Below are positions 43,203 through 52,997 of a stretch of 64,000 bases of DNA, piece by piece (within the stretch, counting starts at the first letter, position 1; every line of letters starts with the position of its first letter). This DNA comes from Microbacterium sp. 1S1 (GTDB taxonomy: Bacteria; Actinomycetota; Actinomycetes; Actinomycetales; Microbacteriaceae): the NCBI RefSeq assembly GCF_008271365.1, contig NZ_CP043430.1, forward strand, positions 2,604,001-2,668,000, read 5' to 3'. The notes beneath the pieces were generated by a model that saw nothing but the letters and a program-made list of their open reading frames with translations, did not search any database and was not told the DNA's origin. A program made the position numbers and the translations under genes.

Positions 43203-44555
43203 GTGTCTGCCAACGAGCCCGCGAAGCCGACCCCGCCCGTTCCCACCCCGCCCGCCGTGCCGATGCCGCGCAAGGCACCGACGCCGGCCGCCGTCGCCCC
43301 GGCCGTCGCGAAGCCGACTCCGGTCTCCTCCGCCGGCGAATGGGGCCGGGTCTCCGAAGACGGCACCGTCGAGGTGCGCGAGGGCGAGTCCTGGCGCGTC
43401 GTCGGTCAGTACCCCGACGGCACCCCCGACGAGGCCCTGGCCTATTTCGTCCGCAAGTACGACGACATCGCTTTCAAGGTCGTCGCCCTCGAGCAGCGCC
43501 ACCAGGCCGGCGGGGCATCGGCGAGCGACCTCTCCAAGCAGGCCGCTCACCTCATCGAGGAGGCCACGGACGCCGCGGCCGTCGGCGACCTCGCCGGCCT
43601 GCGCGAGCGCCTCACCGCCCTGACTGCTTCGCTCTCCGAAGCCACGGCGCAGGAGGCACAGCAGGCGAAGGAACTGGTCGACCGGGCGATCGCGGAGCGT
43701 ACTGCCCTCGTCGAGCGCGCCGAGGAGATCGCGGCCCGCGACCTCAGCAAGGTGCAGTGGAAGCAGGTGACAGCCGAGCTCAACGAGCTGTTCGAGGCGT
43801 GGCAGTCCCAGCAGCAGAACGGCCCGCGCCTGTCCAAGGGCATCTCCCAGCAGCTCTGGAAGCGGTTCCGCGACGCCCGAGCGGTCGTCGACAAGCACCG
43901 GCGCGCGTTCTACGCCGAGCTGGACGACGCCCACAAGGCCGCGCGTGACGCTAAGTCCCGTCTGGTCGAGCGGGCCGAGGCACTGGCACCGCGCGGAGTC
44001 GACGGCATCCCCGCCTACCGCGCACTCCTCGACGAGTGGAAGACGGCGGGCCGCGCGGGACGCAAGGCCGATGACGCCCTCTGGGCGCGGTTCAAGGCCG
44101 CCGGCGACGCCCTCTATGCCGCCCGCGCCGAGCAGACGGCGGCCGAGGAGGCCGACTCCGCTCCGAAGATCGAGGCGCGGCAGGCTCTTCTCGAGCAGGC
44201 CAAGGCGGTCGCCGACGAACCGAACATCAAGCGTGCGCGCGCCCTTCTGACGCGTATCCAGCGCGAGTGGGATGAGGTCGGCCGCATCTTCCCCCGGGAC
44301 AAGGAGCGCGCCCTCGACGACAAGCTCCGCGTCATCGAGCAAGCGCTCAAGGCGCGCGAGGACGTCGACTGGAAGAAGAACAACCCGGAGACCAAGGCGC
44401 GGGCGAACGACATGAGCTCGCAGCTGCACGAGGCCATCGAGAAGCTCGAGGCCGAACTGGCCGCCGCCGAGAAGGCAGGCGACAGCAAGGCCGCCAAGGA
44501 GGCTGCCGACGCTCTCGAGGCGCGTCGAGCCTGGCTCACCGCCCTGGGCGGCTGA
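43203..44555 (+). CDS. DUF349 domain-containing coiled-coil protein
   Basis: The 450 residues consist of a Pro/Ala-rich N-terminus (1-43), a small beta domain (GEWGRVSEDGTVEVREGESW) and then about 350 residues of charged helices made of repeated DUF349 units (for example WKQVTAELNELFEAW and RFKAAGDALYAARAEQ). DUF349 proteins are soluble and widespread in actinobacteria, without a firm function. An AAGGAG site precedes the GTG start. It stands divergent from the NirB-like gene. Confidence 0.88.
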   Translation: MSANEPAKPTPPVPTPPAVPMPRKAPTPAAVAPAVAKPTPVSSAGEWGRVSEDGTVEVREGESWRVVGQYPDGTPDEALAYFVRKYDDIAFKVVALEQRHQAGGASASDLSKQAAHLIEEATDAAAVGDLAGLRERLTALTASLSEATAQEAQQAKELVDRAIAERTALVERAEEIAARDLSKVQWKQVTAELNELFEAWQSQQQNGPRLSKGISQQLWKRFRDARAVVDKHRRAFYAELDDAHKAARDAKSRLVERAEALAPRGVDGIPAYRALLDEWKTAGRAGRKADDALWARFKAAGDALYAARAEQTAAEEADSAPKIEARQALLEQAKAVADEPNIKRARALLTRIQREWDEVGRIFPRDKERALDDKLRVIEQALKAREDVDWKKNNPETKARANDMSSQLHEAIEKLEAELAAAEKAGDSKAAKEAADALEARRAWLTALGG

Positions 44556-44603
44556 TTCTCCACAGCCCGACCGATCTCCTCACCGGAGCGGGGTGCGTCA
44601 CGC

Positions 44604-44609
44604 CACACT
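44604..44609 (+). promoter_or_regulatory. -10-like CACACT six bases before the AbiEi-like gene
   Basis: CACACT-N6-ATG repeats the spacing seen at hisE, rarA, ruvA and ruvC, with one mismatch to TANNNT. There is no ribosome-binding site, in keeping with a leaderless start. Confidence 0.3.
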
Positions 44610-44615
44610 GGCGTC

Positions 44616-45164
44616 ATGCACCCCGCTCTGCTGTTCCTCCCCGGCGCGCGGCTGAGCCAGCCCGAGTTGAGCGCCGCCCGCCTCGATGGTCATGTCGTCG
44701 AGATCGGCGACGCCTACATCCCCGCCGATCTGCCGGAGTCGGCGGACGTCCGCGCGAGCAGCATCGCCGGTCTCGTGCAGGACGGAGCGGCGGCCTGCGG
44801 CCCCTCGGCTGCGTGGATCCACGGGGCGCGCGATGCGCCACCCGGGGTGCACCACGTGCGACGATGCGTCGAGCGGCGCGTGCGACCTCGCCTCAGCGCC
44901 AGGGTGATCTTCCACGACACGGTGATTCCCGAGGTGGACGTGGAGCTTCTCGGGGGCATCGCGGTGACGACTCCGGTCCGCACGATGATCGACCTGGCGA
45001 CGGCTCTGCACCGCGATCCGCGCGTCCTGCCGTGGATGAAGGCGCTCGCGCGCGTGCGTCCCGACACGGTGACCTTCGCGATCCGCGCTCTGCGCGAGCG
45101 GCACCGGGTCCCGGGCAGCGTGAGCGGAATCGCAGCCCTGGAGCGGCTCGTCAGGAAGAAGTGA
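44616..45164 (+). CDS. AbiEi antitoxin-like protein, no partner toxin
   Basis: This 182-residue protein has features of the actinobacterial AbiEi-like group: ACGPSAAWIHGA, a HHVRRCVERRVRPRLS basic segment and GIAVTTPVRTMIDLATAL. AbiEi proteins are the antitoxins of type IV toxin-antitoxin pairs, but no AbiEii nucleotidyltransferase gene is adjacent; such solo genes are common in Microbacteriaceae and their role is unknown. It ends convergent with rel, overlapping it by 14 bases. The family assignment rests on short motifs only. Confidence 0.6.
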   Translation: MHPALLFLPGARLSQPELSAARLDGHVVEIGDAYIPADLPESADVRASSIAGLVQDGAAACGPSAAWIHGARDAPPGVHHVRRCVERRVRPRLSARVIFHDTVIPEVDVELLGGIAVTTPVRTMIDLATALHRDPRVLPWMKALARVRPDTVTFAIRALRERHRVPGSVSGIAALERLVRKK

Positions 45165-47403
45165 CGCGGTACACGTCGTAGACCGCGTCGATCCTTCGCA
45201 CGGCGTTCAGGACACGGTCCAGATGCACCGCGTCGCCCATCTCGAACACGAACCGGCTCAACGCCAGCCGCTCGTCCGTCGTCGAGACGGTCGCCGACAG
45301 GATGTTGACGTGGTGCTCGCTGAGCACCCGCGTGACGTCGGAGAGGAGTCCGGAGCGGTCGAGGGCCTCCACCTGGATCTGCACGCGGAAGACGCTCTTC
45401 GTCGTGGGCGCCCAGGAGACCTCCACGAAACGATCCTGCTCGCCGCTGAGCGCCTTCACGTTCACGCAGTCGGCGCGGTGCACGGAGACGCCGCTCCCCC
45501 GCGTCACGAAACCGACGATGGGGTCGCCGGGGACCGGGGTACAGCACTTCGCCAGCTTCACGAGGATGTCGTTCGCACCACGGACGAGCACGCCGGAATC
45601 GCCCCCGCGCGGTTCACGCGTCTGGACGGCCCCCGGAAGATCGATCGCCCCGGTCGTCGGCTCGTCGGCGGAGACGAGCGCGGTGACCTTCTCCAGCACC
45701 GACTGCGTCGAGACGTGTCCCTCGCCGACGGCGGCGTACAGCCCGGAGACGTCTTCGTAGTGCATCTGATGCGCGACCTCGGTGAACGAGTCCTGGCTCA
45801 TCAGGCGCTGCAGCGGAAGGTTCTGCCGGCGCATCGCGCGGGCGATGGCCTCCTTGCCCTGCTCGATCGCTTCCTCGCGACGCTCCTTCGTGAACCAGCC
45901 GCGGATCTTGTTCCTGGCGCGCGTGCTCTTGACGAATCCGAGCCAGTCCTGGCTCGGGCCCGCATCCGGGTTCTTGGAAGTGAAAACCTCGACGACGTCG
46001 CCGCTCTTCAGCTCGGACTCCAGCGGCACCAGGCGACCGTTGACCTTGGCCCCCATGGTCCGGTGACCGATCTCGGTGTGCACGGCATAGGCGAAGTCGA
46101 CCGGGGTGGCGCCGGACGGAAGCCCGATCACGCGCCCCTTCGGCGTGAAGACGTAGACCTCCTTGGCGCCGATCTCGAACCTCAGGGAGTCGAGGAACTC
46201 ACCGGGGTCGGCGGTCTCGGCCTGCCAGTCGGAGATGTGCGCGAGCCACGCCATGTCGGTGTCGGAAGCGCGGACCTCGGCCTTGCCGCCGCCGTTCATC
46301 CGCTCCTTGTACATCCAGTGCGCGGCCACGCCGTACTCGGCCTGATGGTGCATCTCGTGCGTGCGGATCTGGATCTCGACCGTGCGACCGGCCGGCCCGA
46401 TGACGGTGGTGTGCAGCGACTGATAGAGATTGAACTTCGGGGTGGCGATGTAGTCCTTGAACCGCCCCGGCAGCGGCGTCCAGCGCGCGTGGATCGCGCC
46501 GAGCACGGCGTAGCAGTCTCGCACCGAGGAGACGAGGACGCGGATACCGATGAGATCGTAGATGTCGTCGAACTCGCGACCCCGGATCACCATCTTCTGG
46601 TACACCGAGTACAGCTGCTTGGGCCGTCCGACGACCTTGCCGCGGATACGCAGGTCACGGAGGTCCTCGTCGATCTCCTCGATGACCTGGCCCAGGTACT
46701 TCTCGCGCTGCGGCGTACGCTGGGCGATGAGGCTGTGGATCTCGTTGTAGATCTTCGGGTGGAGGACCGCGAACGACAGGTCCTCGAGTTCGGACTTGAT
46801 CGCCTGGATGCCGAGGCGGTTGGCCAGCGGCGCGTAGATCTCCAGCGTCTCCTTGGCCTTCTTCGCCGCCTTCTCCGGCGGGACGAACCCCCAGGTGCGG
46901 GCATTGTGCAGCCGGTCGGCGAGCTTGATGAGCAGGACGCGAATGTCCTTCGACATCGCGACGATCATCTTGCGGACCGTCTCGGCCTGTGCGCTCTCGC
47001 CGTACTTGACCTTGTCGAGCTTCGTGACGCCGTCGACGAGCATCGCGACCTCGTCGCCGAACTCCGCGGTCAGATCGGTGAGCGCGTAGCCCGTGTCCTC
47101 GACGGTGTCGTGCAGCAGGGCGGCGGCGATCGCACGCGGTCCGAGCCCCAGTTCCGCGAGGATCTGCGCCACCGCGAGCGGGTGGGTGATGTACGGCTCA
47201 CCGCTCTGCCGTTTCTGTCCCTCGTGCTTCTCCTTCGCCACGGCATAGGCGCGGGAGATGACGGCGAAATCGCCCTTGGGGTGGTTGGCCCTGACGGTGC
47301 GGATCAGATTGTCGAGATCGTTGATCCGGGACGCACGCGAGAAGATGCGGGGCACCAGCCGTCGCAGACTCGAACCCTGCGATGCCGTCTGCGGCTCCGC
47401 CAT
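45151..47403 (-). CDS. rel: Bifunctional (p)ppGpp synthetase/hydrolase Rel
   Basis: Rel makes and degrades the alarmone (p)ppGpp during starvation. The 750 residues contain the HD hydrolase domain with HDTVEDTGY (98-106), the RelA/SpoT synthetase domain with YDLIGIRVLV and YQSLHTTVIGP, the TGS domain (VFTPKGRVIGLPSGATPVDFAY), and a C-terminal ACT domain. Both catalytic centres look intact. GGAGGTGA precedes the ATG. It follows secF, as in many actinobacteria, except that the apt gene often found between them is absent. Confidence 0.96.
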   Translation of the reverse strand: MAEPQTASQGSSLRRLVPRIFSRASRINDLDNLIRTVRANHPKGDFAVISRAYAVAKEKHEGQKRQSGEPYITHPLAVAQILAELGLGPRAIAAALLHDTVEDTGYALTDLTAEFGDEVAMLVDGVTKLDKVKYGESAQAETVRKMIVAMSKDIRVLLIKLADRLHNARTWGFVPPEKAAKKAKETLEIYAPLANRLGIQAIKSELEDLSFAVLHPKIYNEIHSLIAQRTPQREKYLGQVIEEIDEDLRDLRIRGKVVGRPKQLYSVYQKMVIRGREFDDIYDLIGIRVLVSSVRDCYAVLGAIHARWTPLPGRFKDYIATPKFNLYQSLHTTVIGPAGRTVEIQIRTHEMHHQAEYGVAAHWMYKERMNGGGKAEVRASDTDMAWLAHISDWQAETADPGEFLDSLRFEIGAKEVYVFTPKGRVIGLPSGATPVDFAYAVHTEIGHRTMGAKVNGRLVPLESELKSGDVVEVFTSKNPDAGPSQDWLGFVKSTRARNKIRGWFTKERREEAIEQGKEAIARAMRRQNLPLQRLMSQDSFTEVAHQMHYEDVSGLYAAVGEGHVSTQSVLEKVTALVSADEPTTGAIDLPGAVQTREPRGGDSGVLVRGANDILVKLAKCCTPVPGDPIVGFVTRGSGVSVHRADCVNVKALSGEQDRFVEVSWAPTTKSVFRVQIQVEALDRSGLLSDVTRVLSEHHVNILSATVSTTDERLALSRFVFEMGDAVHLDRVLNAVRRIDAVYDVYRVTSS

Positions 47404-47468
47404 CCACTCACCTCCGAATCAGTCAATACTACGCGCGCTGAGCGGGGGTCGGCCCCACGGCGGAGGCC

Positions 47469-48458
47469 TCAGGCGTCGACAGCCGCTTTGCTCCGAGCGG
47501 CGCGGATACGGGCGTCGCGCTCCTTGATCTGCGGCTCGTTCTCGCGGAAGAGCGAGTACAGCGGCGCGGCCACGAAGAGCGTCGAATACGTCGCCACGAG
47601 GATGCCCACGAAGATCGACAGCGAGATGTCGGTGAGCGTCTCCGCACCGAGCCAGAAGGCGCCGATGAAGAGGATCGCCCCGACGGGCAGCGCCGCCACG
47701 ACCGAGGTGTTGATCGAGCGGATGAGGGTCTGGTTCACCGCGAGGTTGACCGACTCCCCGAACAGCCGCGACGTCTTCTCCCCGTCCTCCGTCGTGTTCT
47801 CCCTGATCTTGTCGAACACGACGGTGGTGTCATACAGGGAGTACGCGAGGATCGTGAGGAAGCCGATGACGGCCGCGGGCGAGATCTCGAATCCGGCGAG
47901 GGCGTACACGCCGACCGTGATCACGAGCACGTCGAGCAGGCCGATGATCGCCGCCGCCGACATCTTCCACGTCCGGAAGTAGATGGCCAGGATCAGGAAG
48001 GTCAGCGCGAGGAAGATCGCCAGGCCCCACAGTGACTGCCGGGTGACACTCTCACCCCAGGCCGGACCGATGAACGACGAGGCGACCGCGTCGGGCTCGA
48101 CGTCGTACGCGTCCGCGAGGGCTCGCGCGACCTGCTGCGTCTCCGCCTCGGTCATCTGGTCCGTCTGCACGCGGACATCCTGGTCGTTGACGATCACGAC
48201 CTTGGTCGCGGCACCGGGGACGACGGACTGCACCGCTTCGGTCGCGGTGTCCTGGTCCGTGGTGTCCGGCGCGGTGACCGTGAACTGCGAGCCGCCCGTG
48301 AACTCGATGGAGAACTGGATCGGACGGAACAGCGGCACGAGGGCCGAGCCGACCACCAGCGCGATCGCGATGATGAACCAGAGGCGGCGGCGACCGACGA
48401 ACGGGAAGGAGGTCTTGCCCGTGTAGAGGTTGTTGCCGAACTCATTCATGGAAGGCAT
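47469..48458 (-). CDS. secF: Protein-export membrane protein SecF
   Basis: SecF works with SecD, using the proton gradient to help the Sec translocon pull proteins out of the cell. It is 329 residues with six membrane helices, IEFTGGSQF in the first external loop and the conserved AAVIGFLTILAYSLYDTTVVFDKIRENT-type fourth-helix region near residues 185-215. The ATG shares one base with the secD TGA; a second in-frame ATG lies three codons later. Confidence 0.97.
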   Translation of the reverse strand: MPSMNEFGNNLYTGKTSFPFVGRRRLWFIIAIALVVGSALVPLFRPIQFSIEFTGGSQFTVTAPDTTDQDTATEAVQSVVPGAATKVVIVNDQDVRVQTDQMTEAETQQVARALADAYDVEPDAVASSFIGPAWGESVTRQSLWGLAIFLALTFLILAIYFRTWKMSAAAIIGLLDVLVITVGVYALAGFEISPAAVIGFLTILAYSLYDTTVVFDKIRENTTEDGEKTSRLFGESVNLAVNQTLIRSINTSVVAALPVGAILFIGAFWLGAETLTDISLSIFVGILVATYSTLFVAAPLYSLFRENEPQIKERDARIRAARSKAAVDA

Positions 48459-50187
48459 CAGTTGTCTCCCTCACTTCCGGCCGTGGTCTGTCTCTCGGCG
48501 GCGAGGGCCTCCGCCCGCTTACGCTCGGCGATGGTCTGCCGGCGATCCGCCTCTCCGCGCGAGCGTGCGTTCTTCGCGCCGCGCCCCGCCGAGGCCGTGG
48601 CGACCTCGCGGTACTGCGATCGGCTGCGGTACACCGCGCCCAGCGCTTCCGGGTCGAGACCCGAGAGCTTGTGGCCGCCGCCGAAGAACTTCGTGCGGGC
48701 CAGAAGCTGCATGACGGGGTGGGTGAAGATCACGAAGATCAGCACGTCGATCACCGTCGTGAGGCCGAGCGTGAACGCGAAGCCCTTCACGGTCGAGTCG
48801 GCGAGGATGTACAGCACCACGGCCGCGAGGACGTTGATGGACTTGGAGATGTAGATCGTCCGCTTCGCTCTGCCCCAGCCGTCCTCGACGGCCCCGGTGA
48901 TCGACTTGCCGTCGCGCAGCTCGTCGCGGATGCGCTCGAAGTAGACGATGAAGGAGTCTGCCGTGAAGCCGATCGACACGATCAGACCGGCGACGCCGGC
49001 GAGCGAGAGGCGGAATCCGATCCGCCACGCGAGGATGCAGATGACGATGTACGTCAGCACCGCCATCACCGCGATGGACGCGATGATCACCGTGCCGAGC
49101 GCTCGATAGGACAGCAGGGAGTAGACCGCCACCAGCGCGAGGCCGATGAGGCCGGCGATGAGACCGATCTGGAGCTGCTGGGTGCCGAGGGTCGCGGAGA
49201 TCGTGTCCGAGCTCTGCACCTCGAAGCTGAGCGGAAGCGCGCCGAACTTGAGCTGATCGGCGAGCGTCGTGGCGCTCTCCTGCGTGAAGCTGCCGGAGAT
49301 GCTGGGGCGACCGTCGAGGATCACGCCGTTCATACGCGGCGCGCTGATCACCTCGCCGTCGAGCACGAAGGCGAACTGGTCGCGCGGCGACAGGCCGTCG
49401 ATGCGGTTCTGGTTGAGGCGCGTGCTGACCTGCCCGAAAGCGTCAGCGCCCTCGCCGTTCATGGTGAGCTGGACGATCCAGGCGCCGGAGCGCGGGTCGC
49501 GTCCCGCGGTCGCATCCGTGATCGCGCGGCCGTCCAGCTCGGCCGGTCCGAGGATGAACTTCGCCGTGTCGTCGGGAGAGCACGCGATCACCGGCTCGTC
49601 CTTCGGCGCCTTGGACGGGTCGTTGGCCGGATTGGCGCAGTCGTACGCCTGGAACTCGGCCGCGAGCTTGTCGGTCACCCACGAGAGGTCGCTGGCGTCG
49701 GTGGGCTCCGCGGTGGGCTCGGCGTTCAGCGAGGGTCGGGGCTCGGGTACGGGGTGGAGTTGCCGTCCTCTCCGACGAACTCCGTGCTCGCCGCCGTGGT
49801 GTACAGCACAGGGCGGAACTCGAGCTGAGCACTGGACTGGATGCGCTGGCGCGTCTGCTCGTCGGCCTCGCCCGGGATCTGGACGACGATGTTGCGCCCG
49901 CCCTCGGTCGTGATGTCGGCCTCGGCCACTCCGGAGGCGTCGACACGCTGACGGATGATCGCCGCAGCCTGGTCGAGCTGCTCCTGCGTCGGCGCGGCTC
50001 CGTCCTCGGTCTCCGCGCTCAGGATGATCTGGGTGCCGCCCTGCAGGTCGAGCGCGAGCTCAGGCGTCCACGAACTCTGCTTGAAGACGTACACACCCAG
50101 CGCGTTGATGCCGAAGAGCACGCCCGTCACGAGGAGCAGGCCGAGGAGGACCCGCCAGGCGTGGCGGACGGGAGAGGATGAAGCCAC
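48458..50187 (-). pseudogene. secD: Protein-export membrane protein SecD, frameshifted in this sequence
   Basis: SecD pairs with SecF in Sec-dependent export. The first part (50187 to 49726) has the N-terminal membrane helix, LALDLQGGTQIIL and part of the P1 domain, then meets a stop after TPYPSPDPR. The remainder continues in another frame from about 49741 down to 48458 (LNAEPTAEPTDASDLSWVTDK, then P1 end, GLIVSIGFTADSFIVYFERI and five helices). One extra C in the C runs between 49733 and 49741 joins the halves into 576 residues with no other change. As SecD is normally indispensable and all other motifs are intact, a sequence error is more likely than a real loss. It is cotranslated with secF. 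Confidence 0.93.
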
Positions 50188-50242
50188 GTGTGTTCAGCTT
50201 TCTGGAAGGACGGTGATCCGACAGGCCGCGACGGCCCTCGTC

Positions 50243-50644
50243 TTACTTGTCGTCGGCATCCCGCTCGAGGCGGGCGCGGGTCTCCTCCGGCGTCTCCACC
50301 GTGGGGGCGGCGGTCTCGTCAACGACGCGGTCATCCACTCCGTCGACGGGCACCTCGACAATAGCGTCCTTGGGCTCCACGATGCGGAGGATGGCCTGGC
50401 TGTGCACCTCGATGACGGTGCCGGGGGCGATCTCCACCAGCGCGGGCGAATCGAGGTCTTCCGCGTCGTACGCGACGATCGTGCCGTAGATGCCGCCCTG
50501 GAGCAGGACCTTGGCGCCGGGCACCGTCTTGGTCGCCTTCTCCTCCTGCTCGGCCTTCATCTGCCGAGTGCGCTTGCGCGTGTTGAAGATCATGAAGACC
50601 AGGAGGACGGCGAGGAGTCCGAAGAGGACGAATTCCATGGGCAT
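50243..50644 (-). CDS. yajC: Preprotein translocase subunit YajC
   Basis: YajC is a small accessory of the SecDF complex. It is 133 residues with an N-terminal membrane helix (about 3-20), a short YajC core with VPGAKVLLQGGIYGTIVAYD, and an acidic tail. I chose the ATG at 50644; the second in-frame ATG two codons later (50638) is equally possible. The order yajC-secD-secF is conserved. Confidence 0.93.
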   Translation of the reverse strand: MPMEFVLFGLLAVLLVFMIFNTRKRTRQMKAEQEEKATKTVPGAKVLLQGGIYGTIVAYDAEDLDSPALVEIAPGTVIEVHSQAILRIVEPKDAIVEVPVDGVDDRVVDETAAPTVETPEETRARLERDADDK

Positions 50645-50716
50645 GGGGATGGCGCCTTTCTCAGGTGCACGCACCAGCCTTTGGGCGCACAGCGGTAACC
50701 GGGAAGTCTTCAGCGA

Positions 50717-51742
50717 TTATAGGTCATCCAACGTCAGCATCCCGTCCGGATGAGCCACCCCGAGGTGCGCGTACGCCTCCGGGGTCGCGACTCGCCCGCG
50801 GGGGGTACGCCCCAGGAACCCGATCCGAACGAGGTACGGCTCGACGACGCTCTCGACGGTCTCCGGCTCCTCGCCCACAGCGACCGCGAGAGTGCTCAGG
50901 CCGACCGGCCCGCCGCGGAAGCGACGGACCAGAGCCTCCAGCACCGCCCGGTCGAGGCGGTCCAGTCCGATGGCATCGACGTCGTACAGGTCGAGCGCCG
51001 CCTGCACGCCCCGGAGGGTGGCCTCGCCCCCGCCGTGCACGAGTGCGTAATCGCGGACGCGGCGAAGCAACCGGTTCGCGATGCGCGGCGTGCCGCGGGA
51101 CCGCCGGGCGATCTCGGACAGCGAGTCCGTCGGGAGATCGACGCCGAGCACGCTGGCGGAGCGCCCGATGACCTGTTCCAGCTCGCCCTCGTCGTAGAAC
51201 TCGAGATGTCCCGTGAAGCCGAACCGGTCTCGGAGCGGGTTCGGGAGGAGACCGGAGCGCGTGGTCGCTCCGACCAGCGTGAACGGGGACAGCTCGAGCG
51301 GGATGCTCGTGGCTCCCGCGCCCTTCCCCACCATGATGTCGATCCGGTAGTCCTCCATGGCGAGATAGAGCATCTCCTCCGCCGACCGGGCCATGCGGTG
51401 GATCTCGTCGATGAAGAGGACCTCGCCGGGCACGAGGCTCGACAGCAGCGCCGCGAGGTCTCCGGCGTGCTGGATCGCGGGACCGCTGGACATCCGAAGC
51501 GGCCGTTCGCTCTCGTGCGCGACGATCATCGCGAGAGTGGTCTTGCCGAGTCCCGGCGGACCGGCGAGAAGGATGTGGTCGGCGGGTCGCGACTGGATGC
51601 GCGCAGCGTCCAGGAGGAGCTGGAGTTGCCCCCGCACCTTCTGCTGACCGACGAACTCGCCCAGACTCGACGGCCGCAGGGCGCCTTCGATCGCGAGTTC
51701 GGACTCGTCGGTCGGCTCGGTCGGGTCGAGGGCGTCAGCCAC
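50717..51742 (-). CDS. ruvB: Holliday junction branch migration ATPase RuvB
   Basis: RuvB is the AAA+ motor that drives branch migration at Holliday junctions with RuvA. It is 341 residues with [19 protein letters not shown], Walker [10 protein letters not shown], Walker B FIDEIHRM, and the C-terminal winged helix ([21 protein letters not shown]). GTG at 51742 overlaps ruvA by eight bases; a longer in-frame reading upstream only crosses ruvA. Confidence 0.97.
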   Translation of the reverse strand: MADALDPTEPTDESELAIEGALRPSSLGEFVGQQKVRGQLQLLLDAARIQSRPADHILLAGPPGLGKTTLAMIVAHESERPLRMSSGPAIQHAGDLAALLSSLVPGEVLFIDEIHRMARSAEEMLYLAMEDYRIDIMVGKGAGATSIPLELSPFTLVGATTRSGLLPNPLRDRFGFTGHLEFYDEGELEQVIGRSASVLGVDLPTDSLSEIARRSRGTPRIANRLLRRVRDYALVHGGGEATLRGVQAALDLYDVDAIGLDRLDRAVLEALVRRFRGGPVGLSTLAVAVGEEPETVESVVEPYLVRIGFLGRTPRGRVATPEAYAHLGVAHPDGMLTLDDL

Positions 51743-52355
51743 GCGCCTGGCCTCCCTGCGCGGGACCCAGCATCGCGAGTGTGCGACGCAGGAGCAAGGC
51801 CACGGAGTCACGCTCGGCCTCCGTCGCGTCCGCGGCCGTCTGCGTCGCCGCCTCGGCCGCGACCTTCTCGGACCAGCCGAGGCCGACGAGCGCGGCCGTC
51901 ACCTGGGCGATGACGTCGTCGCCGCCCGACACGGCGGGAGCCGACGGGGCCGCGACGGGCTGCACCTTTCCGGCGAGCTGCACGACGATGAGTTTCGCCG
52001 TCTTCGGACCAATGCCGGAGACTCGGCGGAACGGCGCGTCGTCCTCGGAGGTGACCGCCTCCGCGATCTGGTCGACCGTGAGTCGGGAGAGCACTCCGAG
52101 AGCGGACTTCGGCCCGACGCCGGTGACACTGAGCAGCAGGGTGAAGATCTCCAGCTCGCCGCGGTCCGCGAAGCCGAACAGCGACAGCGCGTCCTCCCGC
52201 ACGATGAGGCTCGTGTGCAGCAGCAGCTTCTCCCCCACGGTCGCCGTGTGCGCGACATCCGCGGGGACGGCGACGGCGAAGCCCACGCCGCCGACGTCGA
52301 GGATGACCTGATCCGGCGTCGTGTGCAGCACGGTGCCGTGCAGAGAGGAGATCAT
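51735..52355 (-). CDS. ruvA: Holliday junction DNA-binding protein RuvA
   Basis: RuvA holds the four-way junction and positions RuvB. It is 206 residues: N-terminal OB fold ([28 protein letters not shown]), helix-hairpin-helix region ([16 protein letters not shown] and [19 protein letters not shown]), then a flexible linker and a C-terminal UBA-like domain that contacts RuvB. TAGACT lies exactly six bases before the ATG, pointing to a leaderless transcript starting inside the ruvC stop region. Confidence 0.96.
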   Translation of the reverse strand: MISSLHGTVLHTTPDQVILDVGGVGFAVAVPADVAHTATVGEKLLLHTSLIVREDALSLFGFADRGELEIFTLLLSVTGVGPKSALGVLSRLTVDQIAEAVTSEDDAPFRRVSGIGPKTAKLIVVQLAGKVQPVAAPSAPAVSGGDDVIAQVTAALVGLGWSEKVAAEAATQTAADATEAERDSVALLLRRTLAMLGPAQGGQARG

Positions 52356-52361
52356 CCCCTC

Positions 52362-52367
52362 AGTCTA
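52362..52367 (-). promoter_or_regulatory. Putative -10 (TAGACT) six bases before ruvA
   Basis: TAGACT, overlapping the ruvC stop codon, is separated from the ruvA ATG by GAGGGG. The spacing fits leaderless transcription. Confidence 0.45.
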
Positions 52368-52952
52368 GGAGCCGGCTCGTAGATATGTTCGAGCGACACG
52401 CTCCGCGTCGGCCCATGCCCGCTGCGCGGGGGTGAGGCCGGTGGCGCCGGAGCCGCGCGATACCGGAGCCCCGCGACGCCAGGCATGACACAGGGCGATC
52501 GCCAACGCATCGGCCGCGTCGGCCGGCTGGGGAGGGGCGTCGAGCCGCAGGATACGGGCGATCATCGCCTGGACCTGGCGCTTGTCGGCGGAGCCGTATC
52601 CCGTCACGGCGGCCTTGACCTCGCTCGGGGTGTGGGTCGCAGCCGGGAGCCCGGCCTCCGCGGCGATGAGCAGCGCCACGCCACTCGCCTGAGCGGTGCC
52701 CATCACCGTGTGTGTGTTCTGCTGGGCGAAGACCCGCTCGACCGCGACCGCATCGGGACGGTGCTCGGCGATGGCGGCACGGATCCCCGCGGCGACGACC
52801 GCAAGACGGTCGCCGATCTCCGCATCCGGAGCGGACCGGATCACGCCGACGTGGACTAGCGTGCCGCGGCGGGCACGGTCGACGTCGACGATCCCGACGC
52901 CGCACCGTGTGAGTCCGGGGTCGATGCCGAGAACGCGCAGCGAAGTGGTCAC
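52365..52952 (-). CDS. ruvC: Crossover junction endodeoxyribonuclease RuvC
   Basis: RuvC cuts Holliday junctions. It is 195 residues with an RNase H fold; acidic residues are Asp11 in LGIDPGLTRCGVG, Glu in AVERVFAQQN, and the aspartates of PADAADALAIA. The GTG at 52952 fits the family N-terminus. A TAGCCT hexamer is exactly six bases upstream and there is no Shine-Dalgarno sequence. The order is yebC-ruvC-ruvA-ruvB. Confidence 0.96.
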   Translation of the reverse strand: MTTSLRVLGIDPGLTRCGVGIVDVDRARRGTLVHVGVIRSAPDAEIGDRLAVVAAGIRAAIAEHRPDAVAVERVFAQQNTHTVMGTAQASGVALLIAAEAGLPAATHTPSEVKAAVTGYGSADKRQVQAMIARILRLDAPPQPADAADALAIALCHAWRRGAPVSRGSGATGLTPAQRAWADAERVARTYLRAGS

Positions 52953-52958
52953 CCGTTC

Positions 52959-52964
52959 AGGCTA
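52959..52964 (-). promoter_or_regulatory. Putative -10 (TAGCCT) six bases before ruvC
   Basis: TAGCCT-N6-GTG, without a ribosome-binding site in between, is a clear leaderless-type arrangement in the 45-base yebC-ruvC gap. Confidence 0.5.
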
Positions 52965-52997
52965 GGCCGACAGCCACGGCGGGACTCGGCGCCGCGC

